Part shown: positions 55,650 through 64,000 of the stretch, piece after piece
Position numbering within the stretch: position 1 is the first letter of the stretch
How the letters are laid out: each line of letters begins with the position of its first letter
Assembly (NCBI RefSeq): GCF_000327065.1
Contig: NC_019936.1
Location: forward strand, 4,430,001 to 4,494,000
Direction of reading: 5' to 3'
DNA length: 64,000 bases
DNA from: Stutzerimonas stutzeri RCH2
GTDB lineage: Bacteria; Pseudomonadota; Gammaproteobacteria; Pseudomonadales; Pseudomonadaceae
Position numbers and translations under genes: made by a program
Notes under the pieces: generated by a model
What the model was told of the DNA's origin: nothing
The model's input: only the letters and a program-made list of their open reading frames with translations
The model's database searches: none

Positions 55650-56654
55650 TCAGCCGACGATCACCTGGTTCTTGCCCAGGCGCTTGGCGGTATACATCGC
55701 CGCGTCGGCACGGGCGAATACCGTGCTCAGCTCGGCGTCGTTGGCCCTGAGGTAGGTCAGACCGAGACTGGCGGTAACGCGGAAACGCTCGCCATTTTCG
55801 GCGGTGAACACCACGCGTTCGATTTCGCGCTGCAGGCGCTCGGCGATCTGCTCGGCCAGATCCGGCTGGCAGCCCGGCAGCACGGCGGCGAATTCCTCGC
55901 CACCGATGCGGCCGAACAGGTCGCTCTGGCGCAGCACCGATGCGCCACAGCGGGCGACCTTCTGCAGCACCTGATCGCCCATCTGGTGGCCGTGGGTGTC
56001 GTTGATACGCTTGAAGTCATCGATATCCAGCAGCAGGAACGCCAACGAAGAAGCGAACTGCCGCGCCCGTTCGAACTCGATGCGGGCGCATTCGAAGAAG
56101 TGCCGGCGGTTGCTGCTCTGGGTTAGCACATCGGTGGTCGCCAGACGCTGCAGTTCGCCCTCGAGCTGCTTCTTCTCGGTGATGTCCTCGGCGATGCCGA
56201 CGATGATCGGGCCCTGGCCGCGATCGGCGCCGCGGCCGATGAAGCACTTGTCGCTTAACCAGCGCAGCTGCCCGTCACCACGGATGATGCGGTACTCGCG
56301 GGTTTCCACGGCACCCTCGTCGAGCACGGCGAGCATGCTCTTCTGCGCGAACTCGACGTCATCCGGATAGATCGCGTTGCGCCACTCGCCGTAATCGGCC
56401 AGCAGCAGGGCCGGCGAGCGGCCGAAGATACGTTCGTAAGCCGGGCTGACGTAGATCATGCGCTGCGCCTGCCAGTCGAATGCCCAGAGAACGGCATTGA
56501 CGCCACCCAGCAGGGTGCTGAAAAGCTGCTCACGCTCGCCCAGACGGGCCGCTTCGGCCCGTGCGTGGATCAGCGCCAGCAACGTCTGCGCGTCGCCGCC
56601 CGGTGGCATCCTCATTCCCGAATCACTCTGATTGCTCGCCAGCCGCATAGCCAT
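55650..56654 (-). CDS. PAS-GGDEF diguanylate cyclase
   Basis: Makes the second messenger c-di-GMP. The 334-residue protein has no membrane segment. A PAS domain with a PAC tail spans about residues 45-160 ('VLWAFDWQAQRMIYVSPAYERIFGRSPALLL', 'IIVGIAEDITEKKQLEGELQRL'). The GGDEF domain (~172-330) has G251-G-E-E-F and the inhibitory I-site R242-Q-S-D five residues before it, so active with product feedback. I chose ATG 56654 because AGGAAG precedes it; longer upstream extension is Pro/Arg/Ser-rich and unlike any domain. P. aeruginosa has a cyclase gene in this neighbourhood (PA0290), as I recall. Confidence 0.93.
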   Translation of the reverse strand: MAMRLASNQSDSGMRMPPGGDAQTLLALIHARAEAARLGEREQLFSTLLGGVNAVLWAFDWQAQRMIYVSPAYERIFGRSPALLLADYGEWRNAIYPDDVEFAQKSMLAVLDEGAVETREYRIIRGDGQLRWLSDKCFIGRGADRGQGPIIVGIAEDITEKKQLEGELQRLATTDVLTQSSNRRHFFECARIEFERARQFASSLAFLLLDIDDFKRINDTHGHQMGDQVLQKVARCGASVLRQSDLFGRIGGEEFAAVLPGCQPDLAEQIAERLQREIERVVFTAENGERFRVTASLGLTYLRANDAELSTVFARADAAMYTAKRLGKNQVIVG

Positions 56655-56775
56655 TCTTCCTGAAACGACCGCCGCGCATGGCGGCGGTACTGCATAGTTT
56701 AGAGTGCAGTTCAGAAAGTCGGCGCGGCGCAAAGTTCCGGGGCCGCAGACGCCTGCCGCTCGAGCCGATCGAAGG

Positions 56776-57966
56776 TCAGGCCGGGGCGACGGATGGGCGC
56801 AGCGAGTAGGTCCGCAGGTGCTCGGCGAACTCGCGCAGCGACTGAATACCGCTGGCCTCGGCCTCGTGCACCCACTGCTTGATGGCGGCAAGCATGTCGT
56901 GGCCGTTCGAGCTGGTCCGGGTCCAGATCTGCTGCAGCGCCAGACGCTTCTCGTAGATCACCTTGAGTGCCTGGCTCTGCGCCAGCATGTCGTCGATATG
57001 CGCCTGCTGTTCCTGCTGCAACAGGCTCGGCTCACGGGCCAGCAGGCGCTTGGCACGACGCAGCTGGTGACGCACTGAGGCGTCGGCGCGGCCCAGTTCC
57101 TGGCGCACCAGCGGCACGATGACCAGCTTGCGGTACTGCGCCATGATCTGGAAACGGTTGTTGAGGATCGCCATGGCGCTGTCCATGTCCAGCTGCTGCT
57201 TGCCTTCGATGCGATGGGCAATCGGCGCGGTGCGGTTGACCTTGGCCAGCCCGAGCAGGCTGAACAGGCGTATCCAGGCCCAGCCCATGTCGAACTCCCA
57301 TTTGCGCACCGAGAGCTTGGCCGAGTTCGGGTAGGTGTGATGGTTGTTGTGCAGCTCTTCGCCACCGATGAGGATGCCCCAGGGCACCAGGTTGGTCGCC
57401 GCATCGCGGCATTCGAAGTTGCGATAGCCGACCGCATGGCCGAGGCCGTTGACCACGCCGGCGGCCCAGAACGGAATCCAGATCATCTGCACCGCCCAGA
57501 CGGTCAGGCCGAGGACACCAAACAGGGCCAGGTCGATCAGCAGCATGAACACGATGCCGGCATTCGGGAAACGCGAATAGAGGTTGCGCTCGATCCAGTC
57601 ATCCGGGCAGTTCTTGCCATAGATACGCAGGGTTTCTTCGTTCTTCGCCTCTTCCATGTACAGCTCGGCGCCCTTGCGCACGACCGTCGAAAGGCCCTTG
57701 TGCACCGGGCTGTGCGGATCGTCAGGCGTTTCGCATTTGGCGTGGTGCTTGCGGTGGATGGCGGTCCACTCGCGGGTGTTCATCGCCGTGGTCAGCCACA
57801 GCCAGAAACGAAAGAAATGCTTGAGCGCCGGGTGCAGTTCTAGCGAGCGGTGCGCCGAATAGCGGTGCAGGTAGACCGTAACGCTGACGATGGTGACGTG
57901 AGTCAGCAGCAGCGTGGTCGCGATGAGTTGCCAGACCGAAAGGTCGAGTAAACCGGTGTGCCACAT
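56776..57966 (-). CDS. desA: membrane fatty acid delta-9 desaturase (DesA-like)
   Basis: Introduces a cis double bond into saturated acyl chains, adjusting membrane fluidity. The 396-residue protein has four hydrophobic segments (two near residues 10-32 and 50-66, two near 136-175) and the three iron-binding His boxes H34-R-Y-S-A-H39, H71-R-K-H-H75 and H206-N-N-H-H210. The ~110-residue soluble C-terminus is helical. Position near agu genes and a cyclase suggests orthology to PA0286 (DesA) rather than the acyl-CoA desaturase DesB, which I could not verify. Ribosome site weak (AGAGG, distant). A 9-base inverted repeat lies about 100 bases upstream. Confidence 0.9.
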   Translation of the reverse strand: MWHTGLLDLSVWQLIATTLLLTHVTIVSVTVYLHRYSAHRSLELHPALKHFFRFWLWLTTAMNTREWTAIHRKHHAKCETPDDPHSPVHKGLSTVVRKGAELYMEEAKNEETLRIYGKNCPDDWIERNLYSRFPNAGIVFMLLIDLALFGVLGLTVWAVQMIWIPFWAAGVVNGLGHAVGYRNFECRDAATNLVPWGILIGGEELHNNHHTYPNSAKLSVRKWEFDMGWAWIRLFSLLGLAKVNRTAPIAHRIEGKQQLDMDSAMAILNNRFQIMAQYRKLVIVPLVRQELGRADASVRHQLRRAKRLLAREPSLLQQEQQAHIDDMLAQSQALKVIYEKRLALQQIWTRTSSNGHDMLAAIKQWVHEAEASGIQSLREFAEHLRTYSLRPSVAPA

Positions 57967-58059
57967 AGTAACGGGGTGCCTCTTGGATTAGCCGCACCGA
58001 CGACCTCCGCCGCTGCTGAACTGTCTGCAGCCTATCACTCCCCCGGGATAGGACGAACA

Positions 58060-58079
58060 CGACGGTCGACCGACCGTCG
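58060..58079. promoter_or_regulatory. inverted repeat CGACGGTCG-AC-CGACCGTCG in the desA-kinase divergent region
   Basis: Perfect 9-base arms with a 2-base centre, about 95 bases upstream of desA and 240 upstream of the kinase gene. It looks like a dimeric operator. The 354-base gap (57967-58320) otherwise shows no gene, tRNA or terminator; short open frames there have no ribosome site or family features. Confidence 0.45.
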
Positions 58080-58320
58080 CAATTCTGGTGATTTTTTGAC
58101 CAGCCTCGGCTGCAATCAATCACCCGCGGCAAACTGCGGGTGCCGGCCGCGCCGGCAATGCTCGCTACCGGCCAGTACTGGCATAGAGCTATCATTGCTC
58201 CTTTTCCCTCAGGATGGTGCGGCACATGCATAGGTCAAACGCCCGCGACAGCGCAGAGCATGCTTATCGCTGCGTACGTGCGATGCAGGCTGACCATCCT
58301 CAGCGGCGGTCGGCACGTCG

Positions 58321-61281
58321 ATGAACAACGTCGGCACCACACCGCACTGGACCTTCGCGCTTGGCAGCCTGCTGCTCGTGCTGCTGTTCGGCAGCCTGGC
58401 GTTCAACGATTACCGCGCCCGCGATGCCGCCTGGCAGCTGGAGATCGAGACCCATGGCGAGCTGCAGAGCCTGGCCCTACGCAGTGCGCAGTCCAATCAG
58501 CAACGCCAGGCCGACATGGTCGCCAGCGCGCTGGCCGGCAATGTGGAAGTCCAGCGCCAGATGCGGCGTATCGACAGCGCGCTGCGCGCCGGCGCGACGC
58601 TGGACGACGCGCGCATCGAACTGGCCCGCCAGCGCCTGCAAGCAGCCCTGACGCCCGCCTGGTCGTCGATGCAACGCTACCAGGGTATGCAGCTGCAGCT
58701 GTTCTGGGGCGATAGCGGACTCACCCTGCTGCGCATGCAGCAGCCTGAACGGTTCGGCGACGCGCAGGCGGCCCGCCGGCCGATGCTGCAACAGGCGCTG
58801 CGCGACGGCGTCATGCAGACCGGGGTGGAGGTCGACCTCCGCGGCGCCAGCAGCCGGGCAATCGTCCCGCTGTATGCCGAGGATGAGCGCGCCGGCGAGC
58901 CTATCGGCGCGCTGGAAGTGGGTTACAACGTTCTGCCGGACCTGGCCGAGCTGAGCGATCAGCTCGCCGCCGGACTGGCGCTGGTGGTCAACCGCGCCGC
59001 CTTGCAGGCAGCCGGACTGGACGCGCCCAGCGGCGTTCAACTGCACTCCGGTAGCGACTGGCGGCTCACTGGCCACTCGGCAACGCAGATCCTGCACTGG
59101 GCGCAGGCCGGGATGCTGCCGGAACCGGAGAGCGGCATGGTGCTGCGCCTGCTGAGCGCTGATGGGCGCATCTACATGCTCAACCAGATTCCGCTACCGA
59201 CCGATAACCAGGCCCGACCTACTCCTGCGCCGCTGGCAGTGGCGCTGGTCTGGCGTGACATCAGCAGCATGCAAGCCGAGCACCAGCGCGCCGAGCGCCG
59301 GCTGTTGGTCAAATGGAGCCTGGCCTGGTTCATCGCCGAAGCCCTGCTGCTGACATTGGCGTTCCTGCTGCTAAGGCGCCTCAGCGTGCAACGGCAGCAT
59401 CGGTTCGCCCAGCAGCAACAGAGCCGCCGCCAGCAACGCCTGTACGACCGTGCCCAGAAGATCGCCAGCCTGCTGCCGGGAATGGTGTTTCAGCTCAAGC
59501 GCTTCGCCAACGGCCGTTACGCGTTCATCTATGTCAGCGAGGGTGCTCGCGAACTCTATGGCACCGATCCGCAGCGTCTGCTGGACGATGCCGCCCAGGC
59601 GCTATGCCGTGTGCACCCGCAGGACCTGTCCCGCTTGAAGCTTGCGTTGCTGCGCCTGGCCGCGCGTCCGGGTACTGGCGCGGTGCAGTTCCGCATCTAC
59701 CATCCGCAACGAGGTCTGCTCTGGGCCGAAGGCCGCGCCACCGCCGAGCGGCTGCCTGACGGTTCGGTGCTGTGGCACGGCTTCGTCACCGAAATCACCG
59801 AACTGATGGAAACCACCCGCGCGCTGCAGAAAAGCGAGAGTCGCTTTCGCGCCATGGTCGGCAACCTGCCCGGAGTGGTCTACCGCTGCCGCAACGATGG
59901 CGAACGCAACATGAGCTATCTGAGCAATGGCATCGAGCGACTGACCGGCTATCCGGCCAGCGACTTCGTCGGCGATCCGGTACGCAGCTATGCCAGCCTG
60001 ATCCATCCAGACGACCTGGCCTTGGCGCGCCAGCATCCCGAGCAGGACAGCTTCGAAGGCATCTACCGGCTTATCAACGCCGAAGGTCGAACCGTCTTCG
60101 TGCGGGAAAGAGCCCGCGTGTTGCATGAGCGTGACGACCCGATCGGCTGGTGCGACGGTTTCATCTGGGACGTCACCGACCAGGCCCTGGCCAAGGCCGA
60201 GATGCTGGAGCGCGAGCGCTACCTGAGCATGCTGCTCGACAACGTGATCGACGCGATCATCATCATCGATGCCCGCGGCATCATCGAAACCTTCAACCAC
60301 GCCGCCGAGCAAATGTTCGGCTACAGCAGCGCGGAGGTTCTGGGCCAGAACCTGTCGATGCTGATGCCCGAGCCGGACCGCTCCGCCCACGACGGCTATC
60401 TCGATCACTACACGCAGCGCGGCACCTCGCGCGCGCTGGAGCAGAACCGCGAACTCACCGCGCTGCGGCGCAACGGTGACACCTTCACCATCGAGCTGCG
60501 CGTGTCGCAGATCAGCCACCACGGCGAGCGCAAGTTCATCGGGCTGGTGCGCGACATCACCGAACGCAAGCGCATCGAGCGGATGAAGAGCGAGCTGGTG
60601 TCCATCGTCAGCCACGAACTGCGCACCCCGCTGACCTCGATCTCCGGTGCACTCGGGTTGATCGTCGGCGGCGCGCTGGGCGAGCCGTCGCCGAGCATGC
60701 GCCAGATGCTCGACATCGCCCACCAGAACAGCCTGCGCCTTGGCCGCCTGGTCGACGATCTGCTCGACATGGACAAGCTGGTCGCGGGGAAGATGGCGCT
60801 CGCCTTGCGCGCGCACTCGCTGCAGGTACAGCTGCAACTGGCAGTCGGTGCCAATCAGGGCTACGCCGCGCAGCACCGCGTGCAGCTCGAACTGCTGCCG
60901 ACACCCTCGCTGCAGCTGATGGCAGACGACGACCGGTTGCAGCAGGTACTGGCTAATCTCATCTCCAATGCGGTCAAATTCTCGCCGCAGGATGGCACCG
61001 TCCGGCTGGGTGGTGAGCGCCGCGGCGACTGGGTTCGCATCTGGGTGCGCGACCAGGGCCCGGGCATCGCGCCGGAGTTTCGCGCGCGGATTTTCCAGAA
61101 GTTCTCCCAAGCCGACTCTTCCGACACGCGCCAGAAGGGCGGCACCGGGCTGGGCCTGGCCATCAGCAAGGAGCTGATCGAACACATGCACGGCCGGATC
61201 GGCTTCGATTCCGAACCCGGCCATGGCGCCTGTTTCTGGTGCGAGCTGCCGCTCGTGCCGGCCGCGGCCGAACTATCCTGA
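58321..61281 (+). CDS. membrane-bound PAS-domain sensor histidine kinase
   Basis: A 986-residue sensor. Helix 1 (residues 10-26) and helix 2 (~331-352) enclose a ~300-residue periplasmic region of Cache-like appearance ('GALEVGYNVLPDLAELSDQLAAGLALVV'). Three PAS domains follow (about 375-500, 505-625, 635-755), the last with 'IIIIDARGIIETFNHAAEQMFGYSSAEVLGQN'. The kinase core has H765 ('VSIVSHELRTPLTSISGALGLI'), N-box 'VLANLISNAVKFS', and 'DQGPGIAPEF'/'GGTGLGLAISKELIEHM'. There is no receiver domain; the regulator encoded 48 bases later is the likely partner. The ATG is the first start after an in-frame stop at 58291; ribosome site weak. Signal unknown. Confidence 0.92.
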   Translation: MNNVGTTPHWTFALGSLLLVLLFGSLAFNDYRARDAAWQLEIETHGELQSLALRSAQSNQQRQADMVASALAGNVEVQRQMRRIDSALRAGATLDDARIELARQRLQAALTPAWSSMQRYQGMQLQLFWGDSGLTLLRMQQPERFGDAQAARRPMLQQALRDGVMQTGVEVDLRGASSRAIVPLYAEDERAGEPIGALEVGYNVLPDLAELSDQLAAGLALVVNRAALQAAGLDAPSGVQLHSGSDWRLTGHSATQILHWAQAGMLPEPESGMVLRLLSADGRIYMLNQIPLPTDNQARPTPAPLAVALVWRDISSMQAEHQRAERRLLVKWSLAWFIAEALLLTLAFLLLRRLSVQRQHRFAQQQQSRRQQRLYDRAQKIASLLPGMVFQLKRFANGRYAFIYVSEGARELYGTDPQRLLDDAAQALCRVHPQDLSRLKLALLRLAARPGTGAVQFRIYHPQRGLLWAEGRATAERLPDGSVLWHGFVTEITELMETTRALQKSESRFRAMVGNLPGVVYRCRNDGERNMSYLSNGIERLTGYPASDFVGDPVRSYASLIHPDDLALARQHPEQDSFEGIYRLINAEGRTVFVRERARVLHERDDPIGWCDGFIWDVTDQALAKAEMLERERYLSMLLDNVIDAIIIIDARGIIETFNHAAEQMFGYSSAEVLGQNLSMLMPEPDRSAHDGYLDHYTQRGTSRALEQNRELTALRRNGDTFTIELRVSQISHHGERKFIGLVRDITERKRIERMKSELVSIVSHELRTPLTSISGALGLIVGGALGEPSPSMRQMLDIAHQNSLRLGRLVDDLLDMDKLVAGKMALALRAHSLQVQLQLAVGANQGYAAQHRVQLELLPTPSLQLMADDDRLQQVLANLISNAVKFSPQDGTVRLGGERRGDWVRIWVRDQGPGIAPEFRARIFQKFSQADSSDTRQKGGTGLGLAISKELIEHMHGRIGFDSEPGHGACFWCELPLVPAAAELS

Positions 61282-61329
61282 TGCTTCCGTTGATGCGGAC
61301 GCCCATGCAAACCGACCCACGGAGGCACA

Positions 61330-61716
61330 ATGGCCGAGCTCCGGCGCATCCTGCACGTTGAAGACGACCCCTCCATCCAGGCGGTGACCAAGCTGGCCCT
61401 GGAGGCCATTGGCGGCTACCAGGTGCTGTCCTGCTCCTCGGGCGCCCAGGCGCTGGAAGAGGTCGAAGCCTTCGCTCCGGAATTCATCCTGCTCGACGTG
61501 ATGATGCCCGGCATGGATGGACCGCAGACGCTGCTCAACCTGCGCGAGCGCATCGACCTGGAGCGGATTCCGGTAACATTCATGACGGCCAAGGTGCAGC
61601 CCGGCGAGATCGAACACCTGCGCAAGCTGGGCGCCCGCGATGTGATCATCAAACCATTCGACCCGATGCAGCTGGCCGAGCAGATTCGCAGCATCTGGCT
61701 GGCTGACCGATACTAG
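61330..61716 (+). CDS. single-domain response regulator (CheY-like)
   Basis: A 128-residue receiver with no output domain. Acidic pocket E11-D12-D13, phospho-site D56 ('EFILLDVMMPGMDG'), Thr/Ser in 'VTFMTAKVQ' and Lys in 'DVIIKPFDPMQLAEQI' are all present. It resembles the stand-alone receivers that pass phosphate to an Hpt protein or bind a target directly. It lies between two related kinases and is probably phosphorylated by one or both. Strong GGAGG ribosome site. Confidence 0.94.
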   Translation: MAELRRILHVEDDPSIQAVTKLALEAIGGYQVLSCSSGAQALEEVEAFAPEFILLDVMMPGMDGPQTLLNLRERIDLERIPVTFMTAKVQPGEIEHLRKLGARDVIIKPFDPMQLAEQIRSIWLADRY

Positions 61717-61791
61717 CCGGATGCAGCCGACGTCCAGCCGCGACTCGTGAGCCGGCCGGACGACATTCACCGAAGATACAAGGCATCGACG

Positions 61792-64000
61792 ATGGAGTTA
61801 CCGCAAGCAAACCCGGCGTCGACGCTACCCATGACGCCGGTGCGCGAGCTTTCACGCCTGGCGGCATTGCTGCGCTATGAAATCCTCGACACGCCCGAGG
61901 AGAGCGCCTTCGATGATTTCACCGAGCTCGCTGCACGCCTGTGCGAGACGCCCATCGCGCTGATCTCCCTGGTCGACGACCGTCGCCAGTGGTTCAAGAG
62001 CCGCGTTGGCCTGGAGGTCAGCGAAACCCCGCGGGAAATCTCCTTCTGCACCTACACCATCCTCGGCGAGGAAATCTTCGAAGTCCCCGATGCGCTGCAG
62101 GATCCGCGGTTTTGCCATAACCCGCTGGTGGTCGGCGATCCACATATCCGCTTCTACGCCGGCACCCCGCTGACGTCGCCGGATGGCTATAACCTCGGCA
62201 CGCTGTGCGTGATCGACCGGGAACCGCGCCGGCTGAGTGCCGAGCAGCGCGACACGCTCGAACGCCTCGGCCGCCAGGTGATCCGCCTGTTCGAGCAGCA
62301 TCTGCTGGCGCACCGTTATGCCGAGCAGGCGGCGCTGCAACAGGCCATGCTCGACAGCGCCTCCAGCGCGGTGCTGGTGACCCGCCCAGATGGTGTGGTG
62401 ACCAGCGTCAACCCGACTGCCGAGCGCATGCTGGGCCACAGCGAACAGGAGCTGGTTGGCCATCAGCTGACCTCGGCGCTGTTCCGCCGGGAAGCGCTGC
62501 AGCGGCGTGCCACCCTGCTGGCCAATGAGCTGCAGACACCGATCGAGCCCGACTTCGCGGTGCTGACCGCGCCGCTGCATCGCGGCCGCCGGGAAATGTC
62601 GGAGTGGCGCCTGCGCCATCGCAGCGGTGCCGATGTGCCTGTGCTGGTCGGGGTCACCGCGATCCACGATGAGCAGGAAGAGCTGCGCGGCTATCTGGTC
62701 AACGCCTACGACCTGGCCTATCAGGAACAGCTGCAGCTGCGCTTGCAGCAGATCGCCGCCCAGGTGCCGGGCATGCTGTTCCAGTTCCACTGGCGGCCCG
62801 ATGGCGCGTCCTGCTTTCCCTATGTCAGCGAAGGTGTCGAACAGATCTACGGACTGAGCCCCGGCCAGCTCGCCGGCAGCTTCGCGCCGATCATTGCGCG
62901 GGTCTATGCCCTCGACCGCAGCGCCCTGCTCGGCAGCATCCGCGAGGCAGCCGCCGAACTGGCGCCCTGGCACATCGAGCATCGTGTCGAGCATCCGCGC
63001 AAAGGGCTGATCTGGGTCGAAGCCCGTGCCACCCCGCTGCAGCAGGTCGACGGCTCGGTGCTCTGGCATGGCTTCGTCACCGACATCACCGTGCGCAAGG
63101 CCGAGCAGCTGGAGCTGGAGCGTCAGCAGGAAATGAACCGGCGCCTGCTTGAGGCACTCAGCGAAGCGGTCATTGCCTGCGATGCCGACGGCTGTCTGAC
63201 CCTGTTCAATGAGAAAGCCAAGCAGTGGCACGGTACCGATGTCGCCCCGGTGCCGCCCGACGAATGGCCGACCCGCTATCAGCTCTACCACCCGGACGGC
63301 GTCACGCCGCTGCGCCCGGAGGAAATACCACTGCTGCGGGCACTGCATGGCGAGCACGTCTGCGATCACGAAATGGTGCTGCTCGGCCAGGGTGAGCCGC
63401 GTCATGTGCTGTCCAATGCCGACCCGCTGTACACCTCCGATGGCCAGCCGATGGGCGCGGTGGCGGTGCTGCACGACATCACCGAACGCAAGCGCATCGA
63501 GCGGCTGCAGCGCGAGTTCATCTCCACCGTCAGCCACGAGCTGCGCACCCCGCTGACCTCGATCACCGGCGCCCTCGGCCTGATCTGCTCGAACGTCATG
63601 GGCGAAGTGCCCGAAGCGATGCACGAGCTGCTCGACATCGCCCAGCAGAACAGCCAGCGCCTGAATGCGCTGATCGACGACCTGCTGGACATGGACAAGC
63701 TGCACGCCGGGAAGATGCGCTTCGCCCTGCTCCGCCAGCCGCTGCAACCGCAGCTGGAACTGGCCCTGCGCAGCAACCGCAACTACGCCGAACAGCATGG
63801 CGTGGTGCTGCAGCTGGGCGCCTGCCCGGCCGTAACGGTAGAGATCGACGCCATGCGCCTGCAGCAGGTGCTGAGCAACCTGCTGTCCAACGCGGCAAAA
63901 TTTTCCCCGGCCGGGGAGCAGGTCGAGCTCTCGGCGACCCTCAGTGACGGGCGGGTACGCATCAGCGTCCGAGACCGCGGACCGGGGATTTCCGCCGATT
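61792..64000 (+). CDS. GAF-PAS sensor histidine kinase (3' end outside window)
   Basis: A frame open from ATG 61792 to the window end (736 codons visible). It begins with a GAF domain (about residues 30-170: 'RLAALLRYEILDTPEESAFDDFTELAARLCETPIALISLVDDRRQWFKSRVGL'), then PAS domains at about 185-310, 320-440 and 445-560. The kinase core has H582 ('FISTVSHELRTPLTSITGALGLI'), N-box 'VLSNLLSNAAKFSP' and stops within 'DRGPGIS'. No membrane helix is visible, so it is likely cytosolic. Its core is closely related to that of the kinase at 58321, including 'DDLLDMDKL-AGKM'. AAGG-type ribosome site. A receiver may follow beyond the window. Confidence 0.9.
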   Translation, partial: MELPQANPASTLPMTPVRELSRLAALLRYEILDTPEESAFDDFTELAARLCETPIALISLVDDRRQWFKSRVGLEVSETPREISFCTYTILGEEIFEVPDALQDPRFCHNPLVVGDPHIRFYAGTPLTSPDGYNLGTLCVIDREPRRLSAEQRDTLERLGRQVIRLFEQHLLAHRYAEQAALQQAMLDSASSAVLVTRPDGVVTSVNPTAERMLGHSEQELVGHQLTSALFRREALQRRATLLANELQTPIEPDFAVLTAPLHRGRREMSEWRLRHRSGADVPVLVGVTAIHDEQEELRGYLVNAYDLAYQEQLQLRLQQIAAQVPGMLFQFHWRPDGASCFPYVSEGVEQIYGLSPGQLAGSFAPIIARVYALDRSALLGSIREAAAELAPWHIEHRVEHPRKGLIWVEARATPLQQVDGSVLWHGFVTDITVRKAEQLELERQQEMNRRLLEALSEAVIACDADGCLTLFNEKAKQWHGTDVAPVPPDEWPTRYQLYHPDGVTPLRPEEIPLLRALHGEHVCDHEMVLLGQGEPRHVLSNADPLYTSDGQPMGAVAVLHDITERKRIERLQREFISTVSHELRTPLTSITGALGLICSNVMGEVPEAMHELLDIAQQNSQRLNALIDDLLDMDKLHAGKMRFALLRQPLQPQLELALRSNRNYAEQHGVVLQLGACPAVTVEIDAMRLQQVLSNLLSNAAKFSPAGEQVELSATLSDGRVRISVRDRGPGISAD

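Noticed and set aside
58140..58715. Possible small gene overlapping the start of the first kinase
   Set aside because: Arg/Pro/Ala-rich translation, overlaps the kinase coding start in another frame and lacks a ribosome site.
61852..63798. 648-codon open frame on the minus strand opposite the second kinase
   Set aside because: The plus strand encodes clear GAF, PAS and kinase motifs without interruption; the minus product resembles no family.

Overview
The window is high-GC, densely packed DNA from a gamma-proteobacterium of the Pseudomonas lineage. Two blocks match gene orders I recall from P. aeruginosa PAO1: rml genes next to dctBD-dctPQM, and aguA-aguB-aguR-spuI next to spuABCDEFGH. A TonB receptor/ABC/NnrS operon behind an FNR-type site suggests a denitrifying relative, perhaps of the P. 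stutzeri (Stutzerimonas) group; that placement is inference. I saw no rRNA, tRNA, CRISPR array, insertion sequence or integrase.

Layout. 1-9583: the end of a type VI secretion (T6SS) cluster, tssM (cut by the window edge), a PP2C phosphatase and a Ser/Thr kinase in the order icmF-stp1-stk1, then vgrG. Behind vgrG lies an AT-richer cargo block: a lipoprotein of unknown function, a 946-residue putative peptidoglycan-degrading effector (two M23-like folds, an SH3-like insert, an EF-hand-like loop and a C-terminal lysozyme-like domain), and a secreted LprI/DUF1311 protein directly abutting it, the likely immunity protein. 9748-12783: a RoxA-like di-haem cytochrome and a membrane-anchored catalase-family protein. 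12928-16419: a four-gene Mla/MCE-type lipid transporter whose permease carries an N-terminal STAS-like domain. 16537-21480: an HlyD/RbbA-like/ABC-2 permease operon (yhiI-rbbA-yhhJ type). 21682-25068: rmlBACD for dTDP-L-rhamnose. 25196-31900: the DctB/DctD two-component system and the C4-dicarboxylate TRAP transporter dctPQM, with a consensus sigma-54 promoter before dctP.

31968-35095: single genes (2OG-Fe(II) oxygenase, DUF2059-like protein, alpha/beta hydrolase, thioredoxin-fold protein). 35207-41121: a five-gene translationally coupled operon, TonB-dependent receptor, NitT/TauT-type ABC importer and NnrS, preceded by an FNR/ANR-like site one base from a perfect 7-1-7 Fur box. 41324-50675 (minus strand): spuHGFEDCBA, polyamine uptake and gamma-glutamyl catabolism. 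50916-55181 (plus): spuI, aguR, aguB and aguA, linking agmatine to putrescine and the Spu pathway. 55225-57966: a VOC protein, a PAS-GGDEF diguanylate cyclase and a DesA-type fatty acid desaturase. 58321-64000: two paralogous PAS-rich histidine kinases flanking a single-domain response regulator; the second kinase runs off the window.

Most worth following up: the vgrG-linked effector/immunity block, the oxygen/NO plus iron controlled TonB-ABC-NnrS operon, the repeated TCGATA/TATCGA elements between aguR and aguB, and a small family of REP-like hairpins ending CCCTACG.
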